Shown in pieces: positions 1 to 7,292 of a DNA stretch of 64,000 nt. Source of the stretch: Mesobacillus persicus (GTDB lineage: Bacteria > Bacillota > Bacilli > Bacillales > Cytobacillaceae); NCBI RefSeq assembly GCF_900109925.1, contig NZ_FOBW01000004.1, forward strand, positions 1 to 64,000. Reading direction: 5' to 3'. The notes under the pieces were generated by a model that did not search any database, had not been told where the DNA came from, and worked only from the letters and a program-made list of their open reading frames with translations. Numbering within the stretch: position 1 is the first letter of the stretch; each line of letters starts with the position of its first letter. A program made the translations under genes and the position numbers.

Positions 1-77
1 ATGATAAATATTGTTTGTTGACGCTTGTTTGTTTAGTTTTCAAAGAACAATCTTATTTAACTGCCGCTCAAGGCGAC
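1..77 (-). promoter_or_regulatory. rRNA operon leader with boxA-like antitermination site
   Basis: Read on the minus strand, positions 49 to 35 give TGTTCTTTGAAAACT, the boxA-like element found in Bacillus rRNA leaders and spacers. It lies downstream of a near-consensus promoter. The 16S rRNA gene itself would lie to the left of position 1 and is not in the window, so the assignment rests on the leader only. Confidence 0.8.
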
Positions 78-83
78 TTTATT

Positions 84-112
84 ACTATAACGTGTTGGCG
101 TTTTTTTGTCAA
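84..112 (-). promoter_or_regulatory. Strong sigma-A promoter of an rRNA operon
   Basis: On the minus strand TTGACA (112-107) and TATAGT (89-84) are separated by exactly 17 bases. The -35 is a perfect match and the boxA-like leader follows about 35 bases downstream, as expected for an rrn P2-type promoter reading out of the window. Confidence 0.85.
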
Positions 113-223
113 CACCATTCGATCATTTTCTTCAAATTATTTATTTGAAGTGTTGAAATGACCGCCCCGTCGTTAGCAGGAAATTAAATATATCATGGAC
201 TTAAAATGTTTGCAATATAATTT

Positions 224-320
224 TTGAAGTTTTTTTCACTCTATGTAATATCCTTTATGATTTTTTGTAGCATATAGAGAGAATCTCCATCATAGATTAT
301 AGACAAGCTATGATTTTTTT
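224..320 (+). promoter_or_regulatory. Promoter and terminator-like hairpin ahead of the AUU-start small gene
   Basis: TTGAAG (224-229) and TAATAT (246-251) are 16 bases apart. Further down, ATCATAG (289-295) and CTATGAT (308-314) form a 7-bp stem with a 12-base loop followed by a run of T (315-320). This is terminator-shaped and sits directly before the ribosome binding site of the small gene at 338, so it may act as an attenuator. Both are inferred from sequence only. Confidence 0.4.
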
Positions 321-337
321 ATAAGGGGGCGTGACCA

Positions 338-514
338 ATTATCGAAACAATAGCACTTTATCTTTCCTTTCTAATGGCTGTATTTTTGTTTGTTTATTCC
401 TATATAGAGGGAATCAAAATCGTTAATAGCGAAGGGAAAGTGTCTGGCGGTACTTTTATTTTCACGGTTACCTCTGCCTTTCTTTTTTCTGGACTAACTT
501 ATTCTTTTATGTGA
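338..514 (+). CDS. Small two-helix membrane protein with an apparent AUU start
   Basis: An open frame of 58 codons has no ATG, GTG or TTG start at its 5' end, but an ATT at 338 lies 8 bases after a strong GGGGG Shine-Dalgarno (325-329). The product would have hydrophobic segments at about residues 4-23 and 40-57 joined by a short polar loop (EGIKIVNSEGKVSG), which looks like a genuine membrane protein. The stop codon abuts a strong terminator. AUU starts are rare but known (infC). A later in-frame ATG at codon 13 lacks a ribosome site and would cut off the first helix. No family was recognised. Confidence 0.55.
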   Translation: MIETIALYLSFLMAVFLFVYSYIEGIKIVNSEGKVSGGTFIFTVTSAFLFSGLTYSFM

Positions 515-544
515 AAACACCCCCTAGCACATAGGGGGTGTTTT
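514..544. terminator. Strong bidirectional terminator
   Basis: A 13-bp stem (AAAACACCCCCTA paired with TAGGGGGTGTTTT) with a 5-base loop ends the small + strand gene and the convergent EamA gene. Confidence 0.9.
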
Positions 545-551
545 CCATTCT

Positions 552-1475
552 TTAGTGGACCTTGGCCTTAAGACTTGTTTTTGCTTTAACCTCAGAAATT
601 CTCAATCTACGTTCATCAATTATAAAAAGACTTATCCCCGCAAGTACAATTAAGCCGCCGGTTAACTGGGACCAGCCAACAGTCTCACCTATTATGTAAT
701 AAGCTAATACAGTTGCTCCGATTGGTTCAAATAAGATTGCCACTGATATTGTTGAAGTGCTGACCCATTTAACTGCCCAGTTTAATAATGTGTGACCAAA
801 AAGCGTTGGGACCAATGCAAGGAGGACAAAGTATAACCAGTCGATCTTCTGGATTGGCAAAAAGGGATCTCCTGTGAACAGGAGATAAATAAACAGAGTG
901 ATTGTACTAATAGAATAGACAATAAATGTATAGGTAATCAAAGAAACTCTCTTTCGGACAGATTGACCAAACATTAAATAAAACGTAATTAAGGCACACG
1001 CAACGATAGCAAGAATATCTCCCCAAAGCGCAGAACCACTTATTTTAAAATCACCCCAACTAATAATAACACTACCTATAATTGCTATGACCGCTGACAA
1101 AATTGCTTTAAAAGATACTCTCTCTTTAAAGAAAAAATACGCTCCTACAAAAGCAAATAATGGCTGAAGGGTAACCAAAACCGTTGAACTGGCAACTGAA
1201 GTGTAGTTTAAAGATTCGAACCACAGGATAAAGTGAAAAGCTAAAAAGACTCCAGAAGCCAATGAAAAGAACCAATCACGTCTTGTAATTACTTTAAGTT
1301 CAGTAACATATTTGAATAGAAATAACGGTAGCATGAATAAGACAGAAAATAAGAGCCGATAAAAGGCGACAACTCCTGAAGGTGAAGACGAGACCTTCAC
1401 CAAAATCGCCGAAGTAGACACAGCAATAATACCAATTGTAAGTACAAGGTATGGATTAACCCTTTTTCTCTCCAT
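552..1475 (-). CDS. EamA/DMT-family transporter
   Basis: The 307-residue protein has about ten hydrophobic segments in two similar halves, the two-EamA-domain architecture of the drug/metabolite transporter superfamily (N-terminal ISTSAILVKVSSSPSG; second half starting near residue 150). Members export amino acids, metabolites or drugs; the substrate cannot be read from sequence. The start ATG has an AAAGGGG site a few bases upstream. It is a single gene, convergent with the small gene at 338 and divergent from the MgtC-like gene. Confidence 0.85.
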   Translation of the reverse strand: MERKRVNPYLVLTIGIIAVSTSAILVKVSSSPSGVVAFYRLLFSVLFMLPLFLFKYVTELKVITRRDWFFSLASGVFLAFHFILWFESLNYTSVASSTVLVTLQPLFAFVGAYFFFKERVSFKAILSAVIAIIGSVIISWGDFKISGSALWGDILAIVACALITFYLMFGQSVRKRVSLITYTFIVYSISTITLFIYLLFTGDPFLPIQKIDWLYFVLLALVPTLFGHTLLNWAVKWVSTSTISVAILFEPIGATVLAYYIIGETVGWSQLTGGLIVLAGISLFIIDERRLRISEVKAKTSLKAKVH

Positions 1476-1608
1476 CGTTTTCCCCTTTCAACTTTATAAT
1501 AGAAGTGTATATTATTTGAGAATTCATACAAGCATTTAAAACGTTTTTTATAAATTGTTATATTTTAAAATCAAGTTTTTATTTTAGGAGGAAATTTAGC
1601 AGGAATGC

Positions 1609-1638
1609 TTGAACCTTTTTATTATAAAGATATATAAA
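1609..1638 (+). promoter_or_regulatory. Possible promoter of the MgtC-like gene
   Basis: TTGAAC (1609-1614) and TATAAA (1633-1638) are 18 bases apart and lie just before the GGGGGG ribosome site of the gene at 1665. The region is very AT-rich, so chance matches are likely. Confidence 0.4.
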
Positions 1639-1664
1639 GGAAACTTATCAATAGGGGGGACAAA

Positions 1665-2363
1665 ATGATTGCAAATATGATTGACTCCGAGACACTGATT
1701 AGGTTGGGGATTTCTGCATTTCTTGGACTTGTAATCGGTCTTGAACGGGAGCTAAAGCGGAAACCTGTGGGGTTAAAAACTAGCTTGGTCATCAGTATTG
1801 TAAGCTGTCTCCTAACGATTGTTTCTATTGAGTCAGCTTATATGTTCCCCGGGGATGAAGATGTTAATATCACAATGGACCCTCTCCGTTTAGCAGCTCA
1901 AATTGTTTCTGGTATAGGCTTCCTAGGAGCAGGGGTTATTTTAAGAAGAGGCAATGATACGATTTCAGGTTTGACTACTGCCGCAATGATTTGGGGAGCA
2001 GCTGGAATTGGGATCGCAGTAGGTGCTGGGTTTTATATCGAGGCGATTGCCGGGGTAGCCCTATTGATTTTCAGCGTTGAGTTTATGCCCTTTCTAATGG
2101 GTTGGATAGGTCCTAGACAATTGCGCGAAAAGGAATTAGCACTAGAGTTCCAGGTGAGTAACAAAAAAGGGATATCGAATGTTCTCGAAAAATTAAAAAA
2201 CGGCAAAATGTCGTTGAAGAAAGTACGGATAAAAGACCTTGAGGAAGGCGATCAGCTTGTTCAGCTTGTTATCACAGTAAACTTCCGCCGTCGAACAACA
2301 GATATTTACGAAGACGTTTCCTCTATTACTGAAATTAATAGAGTCAAAATTGAAGAACTATAA
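1665..2363 (+). CDS. MgtC/SapB-family membrane protein
   Basis: The 232-residue protein carries the MgtC/SapB signature: GLVIGLERELKRKP near residue 20, then RLAAQIVSGIGFLGAGVIL and GLTTAAMIWGAAGIGIAVG, spanning four to five membrane helices up to about residue 150. A soluble C-terminal domain follows (about 155-232), as in MgtC proteins with an ACT-like tail. The family is linked to magnesium limitation and to inhibition of F-type ATP synthase in pathogens; its role in bacilli is less clear. Start chosen by the strong GGGGGG site before ATG. No M-box or other magnesium leader was seen in the short upstream region. Confidence 0.9.
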   Translation: MIANMIDSETLIRLGISAFLGLVIGLERELKRKPVGLKTSLVISIVSCLLTIVSIESAYMFPGDEDVNITMDPLRLAAQIVSGIGFLGAGVILRRGNDTISGLTTAAMIWGAAGIGIAVGAGFYIEAIAGVALLIFSVEFMPFLMGWIGPRQLREKELALEFQVSNKKGISNVLEKLKNGKMSLKKVRIKDLEEGDQLVQLVITVNFRRRTTDIYEDVSSITEINRVKIEEL

Positions 2364-2391
2364 TCTTATATTCCTAAATCAAAATTTCTTC

Positions 2392-2420
2392 TTGCATGTT
2401 CGTGCGTAAGCGGCTATAAT
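2392..2420 (+). promoter_or_regulatory. Promoter of the tRNA-Ala gene
   Basis: TTGCAT (2392-2397), 17 bases, then a perfect TATAAT (2415-2420). The tRNA begins 27 bases after the -10 box. Confidence 0.75.
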
Positions 2421-2445
2421 CTTTCTTGTACCTAACTTCAAAGTA

Positions 2446-2519
<74 letters not shown>

Positions 2520-2524
2520 TCAAG

Positions 2525-2553
2525 AAAACCTTGCTAAAACAGCAAGGTTTTTT
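2525..2553 (+). terminator. Terminator of tRNA-Ala
   Basis: AAAACCTTGCT pairs with AGCAAGGTTTT around a short loop and is followed by T residues. Confidence 0.9.
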
Positions 2554-2570
2554 CTTTTCTAGCAAAAGTA

Positions 2571-2600
2571 ACCCCCTAGGATTTCTCCTAGGGGATTTTG
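2571..2600 (-). terminator. Terminator of the redoxin lipoprotein gene
   Basis: CCCCTAGG (2573-2580) and CCTAGGGG (2587-2594) form an 8-bp stem with a 6-base loop just after the minus-strand stop codon. It is also placed to stop + strand transcription from the tRNA. Confidence 0.75.
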
Positions 2601-2603
2601 CAT

Positions 2604-3113
2604 TTATTTTAGTTTTTCAAGTTCTTCTTTAATTTCCTCCACCGTTTTATCGGCTTGTTCTCCCCAGAAATCATTAATTGTATTGAAAACAAGGGCACCG
2701 TTGCCATCAATCAAGGCATAACCCCTATAAGCTGTATCCTCATTTTTCATCTCCATATGTTCAATAAGTTCTAAGTTCTCATCAGAAACAAATGGTAAGC
2801 TTTCGCCGAAATACTCTTCAAGCTGAGTATAGAGTTCTAGCTGATGTTCAGGTTTATCCTTACTTATAATATACTTTTTAGCATCAATTCCATCTAATTG
2901 ATCTAAGTTTGAATGCAACTCAACTAGTTGCTGTTGGCAGATACCTCAAGTATAAGAAGTGATAAAAAAGAAAACAACCGGCTCACCGGTAGGAAACTCG
3001 ACCTCTTCGTTATTCTGATCCACCAAAGTAATCGGCTTTTCTAATCCGGTCTGCCCACATGCGGCAAGGAAAAGAATAGAAATTAAAAATGGGATAAGGA
3101 ATTTATACTTCAT
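2604..3113 (-). CDS. Redoxin-like lipoprotein with in-frame UGA (probable selenocysteine, U-G-I-C)
   Basis: Read from ATG at 3113, which has an AAAAGGGG ribosome site, the frame encodes a lipoprotein signal (lipobox LAAC, Cys19) and continues to a TGA at codon 56 (2948-2946). It then stays open for 113 more codons to a proper stop followed by a terminator, giving 169 residues. The TGA falls exactly at the first position of a thioredoxin-type CxxC: residues 48-66 read FFFITSYT-U-GICQQQLVEL, resembling AhpC/TSA-type FYRGSWCPYCRxQLAEL motifs. A hairpin fitting a bacterial SECIS follows 14 bases after the TGA. The downstream part (starting at TTG 2918) has no ribosome site of its own. Likely role: an extracytoplasmic thiol/peroxide redox protein. 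The alternatives are a nonsense mutation or sequencing error at the catalytic Cys. No sel genes are in the window. Confidence 0.72.
2915..2948 (-). promoter_or_regulatory. Candidate bacterial SECIS element
   Basis: On the minus strand the TGA (2948-2946) is followed after 14 bases by GCAACTAGTTGAGTTGC (2931-2915): a perfect 6-bp stem GCAACT/AGTTGC with a 5-base apical loop AGTTG. The loop starts 20 bases from the UGA and carries G at its second position, matching the known bacterial SECIS rules (loop 16-37 bases away, a G within the first two loop bases). The element is inside the coding region, as in other bacteria. Confidence 0.6.
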
Positions 3114-3261
3114 ACGGACCCCTTTTCTACGCTAAAGTTTTTTGAATCTTTTCTTGTATTAGTGTATTATTACAAGAAAATAGCGTCAAGTAAATCGTTT
3201 CACCTGAAAAACACTCCGATACTAATTTAGCCAGAGATCGTGATATCCTGAATTTCTACAA

Positions 3262-3294
3262 AGAAAAAAACAGACCCAATAACTGAGTCTGTTT
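3262..3294 (-). terminator. Terminator of the cold shock gene
   Basis: On the minus strand AACAGACTC pairs with GGGTCTGTT and is followed by a run of T. Confidence 0.9.
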
Positions 3295-3311
3295 TGTGTG
3301 TGTTTGGCTAA

Positions 3312-3512
3312 TTAGTTTTTGCGAACGTTAGCAGCTTGTGGTCCACGAGCTCCTTGCTCAACGTCGAAAGTTACATCTTGGCCTTCTTCAAGAGTCTTGA
3401 AGCCTTCGCCTTGGATAGCTGAGAAATGAACGAATACGTCATCTCCACCTTCGCGCTCGATGAATCCGAAACCTTTTTCTGCATTAAACCATTTTACTTT
3501 ACCGTTTTCCAT
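3312..3512 (-). CDS. cspC: Cold shock protein (CspC-like)
   Basis: The 66-residue single-domain OB-fold protein has both RNA-binding motifs, KGFGFIE (RNP1) and VFVHFSAI (RNP2), and the length of the family. The pattern [18 protein letters not shown] and [15 protein letters not shown] is closest to B. subtilis CspC among its three paralogues, so the symbol is a best guess. It acts as an RNA chaperone in the cytoplasm. GGAGG precedes the ATG. The promoter lies about 120 bases upstream, giving the long leader typical of csp genes. Confidence 0.93.
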   Translation of the reverse strand: MENGKVKWFNAEKGFGFIEREGGDDVFVHFSAIQGEGFKTLEEGQDVTFDVEQGARGPQAANVRKN

Positions 3513-3853
3513 ATTTGTTGCCTCCTAGTGTGCAGTCCACACATTTTATTACTATTCTTGCTCATTATGTATCCAGGCGAAAACCAATATTTGTTCTTCC
3601 CTTATATACCGAACAAAAATAATTCTTTTATAATATAACAGATATTGAGAGAATTAGCAAGTCTATCCTAGTGTTCCCTTTATAAGTTACGGAGCAATTT
3701 ACGGTTAAAAACTCAATCTTTAGAGCTTTTATAGAAATTATCCTGCCCCCTATAAAAAGAGCTATTTGTGGCGATATTTAAGATAAAGAATACTGCAATA
3801 GGAGTACTTTTGTTAATTGATCGTACATTTTGTTTAGAAAGGTGTGAGACCCA
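3513..3853. promoter_or_regulatory. Intergenic region with the csp promoter and long csp leader
   Basis: No gene seen. On the minus strand TTGCTA (3660-3655) and TATATT (3637-3632), 17 bases apart, fit a promoter for the cold shock gene with a leader of roughly 115 bases. Long leaders of this kind fold differently in the cold in known csp genes; the fold here was not worked out. The remainder (about 3660-3850) holds no clear signal. Confidence 0.55.
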
Positions 3854-4972
3854 GTGAGATTTTTCTTTGTTATCCTAATCGGATTCTTGTTATACAATTC
3901 TTGGCCAGTTATAGAAGAACGGTTTGGGGATAATCCAATTAGTTCTATCATAACTGAAATTGGTGCTATAAAAGAAAATACCGATCTATCAACTGTAACT
4001 GAAGATTTAAACGTTCTTAAAGACTTTATTAACGAGGGCTTAATAGGTGATAGTGTACCAAAGGAAAACCAAATAGAAATTGAAAGACCTGAGCTTACGC
4101 AACCCTCTAAAGAGATGTTTTCCATTTCTAATATTGAACTAGGGGCAACAAGGTCAGAGGTGGAAAAGCAACTCGGCGCCCCTAACCGATCTTCTATTAA
4201 TGAATACGGTACCCAATGGCATGCATATCACCAAAACTTTCAAAATTTCTTAATGATTGCCTATGATGAAGAAAACCATGTGGCTGGGCTGTATACCAAT
4301 CATGACTTAGTATCATCCACAAATGAGATTCGTCTAGGTAGTCCTAGAGAAGTAGTTCATCAAAAACTTGGAAGTTCCCTCGAACGAATCCAAAAAGGAA
4401 TGGTGTTTTATCAGCTGCCAAAAGAACGGGATTACGACTTATTCCTCATCGACGGTAGTTATGTCTCGATTTTTTATGATAAACACCAGAATAATACCGT
4501 CACGGCGATTCAAATCATTGAGGAGAGCTTAGAACAACAGAGGAGCGATTTTTATACAAAAGCAAATGATGAGTTAAAAGAAGGATTTGAATATCAAATG
4601 TTCGACCTCACCAATGCTGCCAGAGTGAAACATGGACTTCCGGTCCTTGAGTGGGATGATGTGATAAAAGAAACTGCACGAAAGCACAGTATCGATATGG
4701 CTGAAAATAATTTCTTTAGTCACACGAATCTTAATGGACAATCACCTTTCGATCGAATGGAGGCGGACAATATCCTCTTTTCAACAGCAGGTGAAAACCT
4801 TGCCTACGGGCAAACGAGTAGTGTGTACGCACATGAAGGTTCGATGAACTCACTCGGTCACCGAGAAAATATTCTAAAAGAAGAATTTAAAATGCTAGGT
4901 GTTGGTGTGGCCTTTAACACACAATCCCAACCTTACTATACACAAAATTACTATACAAAACGCGGGTATTAA
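3854..4972 (+). CDS. CAP-domain protein with CAP-associated N-terminal domain (YlbC-like)
   Basis: The 372-residue protein starts at GTG after an AAAGGTG site. Residues 1-16 form a signal or anchor segment. About residues 90-225 resemble the CAP-associated domain of bacillus YlbC-type proteins (FSISNIELGATRSEVEKQLG). The last 125 residues are a CAP/SCP domain with HSIDMAENNFFSHTNLNG, GENLAYG and GHRENILKEEFKMLGVG. It is probably exported or membrane-anchored; molecular function in bacilli is unknown. Convergent with the TerC gene. Confidence 0.87.
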   Translation: MRFFFVILIGFLLYNSWPVIEERFGDNPISSIITEIGAIKENTDLSTVTEDLNVLKDFINEGLIGDSVPKENQIEIERPELTQPSKEMFSISNIELGATRSEVEKQLGAPNRSSINEYGTQWHAYHQNFQNFLMIAYDEENHVAGLYTNHDLVSSTNEIRLGSPREVVHQKLGSSLERIQKGMVFYQLPKERDYDLFLIDGSYVSIFYDKHQNNTVTAIQIIEESLEQQRSDFYTKANDELKEGFEYQMFDLTNAARVKHGLPVLEWDDVIKETARKHSIDMAENNFFSHTNLNGQSPFDRMEADNILFSTAGENLAYGQTSSVYAHEGSMNSLGHRENILKEEFKMLGVGVAFNTQSQPYYTQNYYTKRGY

Positions 4973-4975
4973 AAA

Positions 4976-5008
4976 AGGAGCAGACTAAAACCCTAAAAGT
5001 CTGCTCCT
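4976..5008. terminator. Convergent terminator between the CAP-domain and TerC genes
   Basis: An 11-bp stem AGGAGCAGACT/AGTCTGCTCCT. The T run lies on the minus-strand side, so it mainly serves the TerC gene. Confidence 0.88.
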
Positions 5009-5014
5009 CTATCA

Positions 5015-5812
5015 TTACGAAACCTGTGATGCTTTTTCTCTTGCTTCAACGGACTGATCTTTCGATAGGAACCAACCGCCTACGGCAATTCCTACTAACA
5101 CAACATAGAAGGTTGTCTTCCAAATGGTTGAGTGAGCAAAATGTTCGCTGATTATTCCTAAAGCTGGATGGGAAAGTGTTAAGACTGCAAGCTTGACACC
5201 GACCCAACCTACAATGATAAAAGCAGCCATTTCCAAGCCAGGTTTTTGTTCTAACAGCTTAACAAATAAGCCTGCAGCAAAACGCATAATAATGACTCCC
5301 ATCATTCCACCGGCGAAAATGACGAGGAATTTCCCTCCATCCATTCCACCTATATTTGGTAGTGAAGTATTAGGTAGAGTCATTGCCAACGCAACCGCAG
5401 CCAAAATGGAATCAACAGCAAAAGCAATATCTGCTACCTCCACTTTGAACACGGTCATCCAAAAGCCACTTTTCTTCTTTTTGGGTTTACCTAGTTTTTC
5501 CTCTACTTCATCTTCCGCCTTACTTTTCACCCATTTTCGGAAAACATGATTAAGTGACATGAACAAAAGATAAAGTGCACCTATCGCCTGCACTTGCCAT
5601 ATATCGACCAAAAAGGAAATGACGAATAAAGAAGCAAAACGAAAAACAAAAGCCCCAGCTAAACCATAAAACAAAGCCTTTTTCCTCTGCTCTTCCGGCA
5701 AATGTCTTACCATAATTGCAAGTACCAAAGCATTGTCCGCTGCTAAAAGTCCCTCCATAGCGACAAGGACCAAAAGTACCCATCCATATTCTAGTAATAA
5801 AGCAACATCCAT
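5015..5812 (-). CDS. ykoY: TerC-family manganese exporter (YkoY/MeeY-like)
   Basis: The 265-residue membrane protein has the TerC-family features: an acidic motif in the first helix region (MEGLLAADNALVLAIMV), a central charged loop, and the repeated motif DIAFAVDSILAAVALA. In B. subtilis the paralogues YceF and YkoY (MeeF, MeeY) export manganese and supply it to secreted enzymes. The assignment to YkoY is supported by the yybP-ykoY riboswitch directly upstream and a DedA-family gene next to it, the ykoX-ykoY arrangement of B. subtilis. Ribosome site AAAGGGGG lies before the ATG. Expression should rise with manganese. Confidence 0.9.
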   Translation of the reverse strand: MDVALLLEYGWVLLVLVAMEGLLAADNALVLAIMVRHLPEEQRKKALFYGLAGAFVFRFASLFVISFLVDIWQVQAIGALYLLFMSLNHVFRKWVKSKAEDEVEEKLGKPKKKKSGFWMTVFKVEVADIAFAVDSILAAVALAMTLPNTSLPNIGGMDGGKFLVIFAGGMMGVIIMRFAAGLFVKLLEQKPGLEMAAFIIVGWVGVKLAVLTLSHPALGIISEHFAHSTIWKTTFYVVLVGIAVGGWFLSKDQSVEAREKASQVS

Positions 5813-5847
5813 TATGTAATCCCCCTTTATTCGGTTTTCCGGCGTTA

Positions 5848-5876
5848 AAAAGCCCCTACCGTGACGGTAAAGGCCG
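5848..5876 (-). terminator. Terminator hairpin of the manganese riboswitch expression platform
   Basis: On the minus strand GCCTTTACCGT pairs with ACGGTAGGGGC, followed by TTTTT, between the aptamer and the TerC start codon. A competing hairpin (GACCTTTAC with GTAAGGGTC, about 5890-5916) sits just upstream. Confidence 0.75.
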
Positions 5877-5889
5877 TAAAGGAATCAGA

Positions 5890-6004
5890 AAAGACCCTTA
5901 CCATTAAGTAAAGGTCTTGCTAACAACAAAATTGTTGCCAATAAAGCCGGAGAACATAGTTCTCGTCATGACGACTTTTATTGTACAGCTACTCCCCTTT
6001 AAAT
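5890..6004 (-). promoter_or_regulatory. yybP-ykoY manganese riboswitch
   Basis: Minus-strand sequence holds the conserved blocks of this class in order: AAAGGGGAGTAGC, then TCGTCATGACGAGAAC, CCGGCTTTATTGGCAA and GTTAGCAAGACCTTT. The terminal AAAGG/CCTTT pairing closes P1. A terminator follows before the TerC gene. In this class manganese binding stabilises the aptamer and lets transcription continue. Confidence 0.93.
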
Positions 6005-6069
6005 AGGAATATACAATTTATTACTTTTTAAGATTAAAATAGATTAATTGAATTGTCAATTGAGACTAA

Positions 6070-6681
6070 TTAATAGGATTTTCGTTTTCTTTTTAAATAC
6101 CAGATGATAAACACAAGTCCTGCGACAACAAAAAGAACATAGAAAATGTCTTTGTATAGTTCAACATATCCAAGGATATCTTCCCATGACTCGCCAAGAA
6201 ATGCGCCTAAACTGACCAAAATGGTATTCCAGACAACAGTCCCCATTGTTGAATAAAGGATGAACGTTGTAAAGTTCATCTTAGCCATGCCAGCTGGAAT
6301 GGAAATCAGGCTTCGAACAACCGGGATAAGGCGGCAAAAGAAAACCGTCCAATTACCATATCGAATAAACCAACCTTCCGCTGAACGGATATCCTTTCTT
6401 GATACTCTCAAGAGGTGGCCCCACCGGTCCACAAATTTTTCCAATTTGTCGACGTTAACAAGCCTTCCGACCAAATATAAAATAACTGCTCCTAGCACCG
6501 AGCCTATTGTAGAAGCAATAACTACACCTGCCACAGTTAGCTCTGTTCTCGTCGTCATAAACCCACCAAAAGGTAAGACGATTTCTGAAGGTATTGGTGG
6601 GAATAAATTTTCTAACGCAATGACAAGCATAATCCCAATGTAACCAAACTCTTCCATAAATGAAAATATCCAATCCTTCAT
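6070..6681 (-). CDS. ykoX: DedA-family membrane protein (YkoX-like)
   Basis: The protein (203 residues from ATG 6681, which is placed correctly after TTGGAGGG; an upstream in-frame TTG lies inside that site) has the DedA/VTT signature ENLFPPIPSEIVLPFGGF and the C-terminal FFCRLIPVVRSLISIPAGMAKM motif, with about five hydrophobic segments. DedA proteins include flippases for undecaprenyl phosphate or phosphatidylethanolamine. The neighbouring TerC gene supports the YkoX name, but members are hard to tell apart. Confidence 0.85.
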   Translation of the reverse strand: MKDWIFSFMEEFGYIGIMLVIALENLFPPIPSEIVLPFGGFMTTRTELTVAGVVIASTIGSVLGAVILYLVGRLVNVDKLEKFVDRWGHLLRVSRKDIRSAEGWFIRYGNWTVFFCRLIPVVRSLISIPAGMAKMNFTTFILYSTMGTVVWNTILVSLGAFLGESWEDILGYVELYKDIFYVLFVVAGLVFIIWYLKRKRKSY

Positions 6682-6816
6682 TATTCCCTCCAACTGATTG
6701 TTTATTGATAAACTTTAAACATGACTTCAAACTATCATACCAAATTTATTCTGTTAACGAACACTGCTATTTTTACTAGTGGTTAATCAAGCGGTAATCA
6801 TAAGTAACAACAAGAA

Positions 6817-6857
6817 AACCTGTCCACCAGACATTATATGCCTATGAACAGGTTATT
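6817..6857 (-). terminator. Weak hairpin downstream of yisL
   Basis: AACCTGT and ACAGGTT form a 7-bp stem around a long loop, followed on the minus strand by TTCTTG. It is the only terminator-like structure between yisL and the DedA gene. Confidence 0.35.
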
Positions 6858-6929
6858 AGTGATATTCCTTTTATTCAAATGGTTTTTGTAAAGGTACCTT
6901 ATTGGATTCCTATCTGTTGGTAGGAGACA

Positions 6930-7280
6930 TTAAAATAAATAAAAACCTAATGGCAATTTAAAGCCTAAATAGAGCACAATGACAAATACAAGAACAAACA
7001 CGATCCAAAGTGAGTTCAGATTAATTCCTTTCTTCCCTCTAACGAGAATCATCTCAAACAAACCAATTAACACAATTCCTAAAAGTGACTTTAAGATGTA
7101 CATAAAATCGATTTGATATAAACCGAATAGCATTACAATTCCTGTAGCAAGTATTAGTAGATAAAACACTCGCAAAATCATATGTAAGACCTTCGTATTT
7201 TTGCCTTGTTTTTGCATAAACATAATAACAATAAATAATATGATTGATAGTACCCACGCGGTTATATGTGCATGTGTCAT
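6930..7280 (-). CDS. yisL: UPF0344/DUF1516 membrane protein YisL
   Basis: The 116-residue protein has four hydrophobic segments and matches YisL end to end in pattern: an MTHAHITAWVL start, HMILRVFYLLILATGI in the middle, KSLLGIVLIGLFEMILV and a GFKLPLGFYLF end. The function is unknown. It follows the response regulator gene by 12 bases and is probably read with it. An AGGAGG-type site precedes the ATG. Confidence 0.9.
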   Translation of the reverse strand: MTHAHITAWVLSIILFIVIMFMQKQGKNTKVLHMILRVFYLLILATGIVMLFGLYQIDFMYILKSLLGIVLIGLFEMILVRGKKGINLNSLWIVFVLVFVIVLYLGFKLPLGFYLF

Positions 7281-7292
7281 TATTTTTCCTCC

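Noticed and set aside
1585-1634. AGGAGG followed by a 10-codon frame upstream of the MgtC-like gene, considered as a regulatory leader peptide
   Set aside because: The spacing to its ATG is long, the likely promoter overlaps the frame, and no alternative hairpins were found.
2604-2918. A stand-alone 104-residue gene starting at TTG 2918
   Set aside because: It has no ribosome site, lacks any targeting signal and begins in the middle of a redoxin domain; the upstream frame with ribosome site and lipobox continues into it through the TGA.
3778-4125. 115-codon minus-strand frame
   Set aside because: It is antisense to the CAP-domain protein gene and has no ribosome site or family features.
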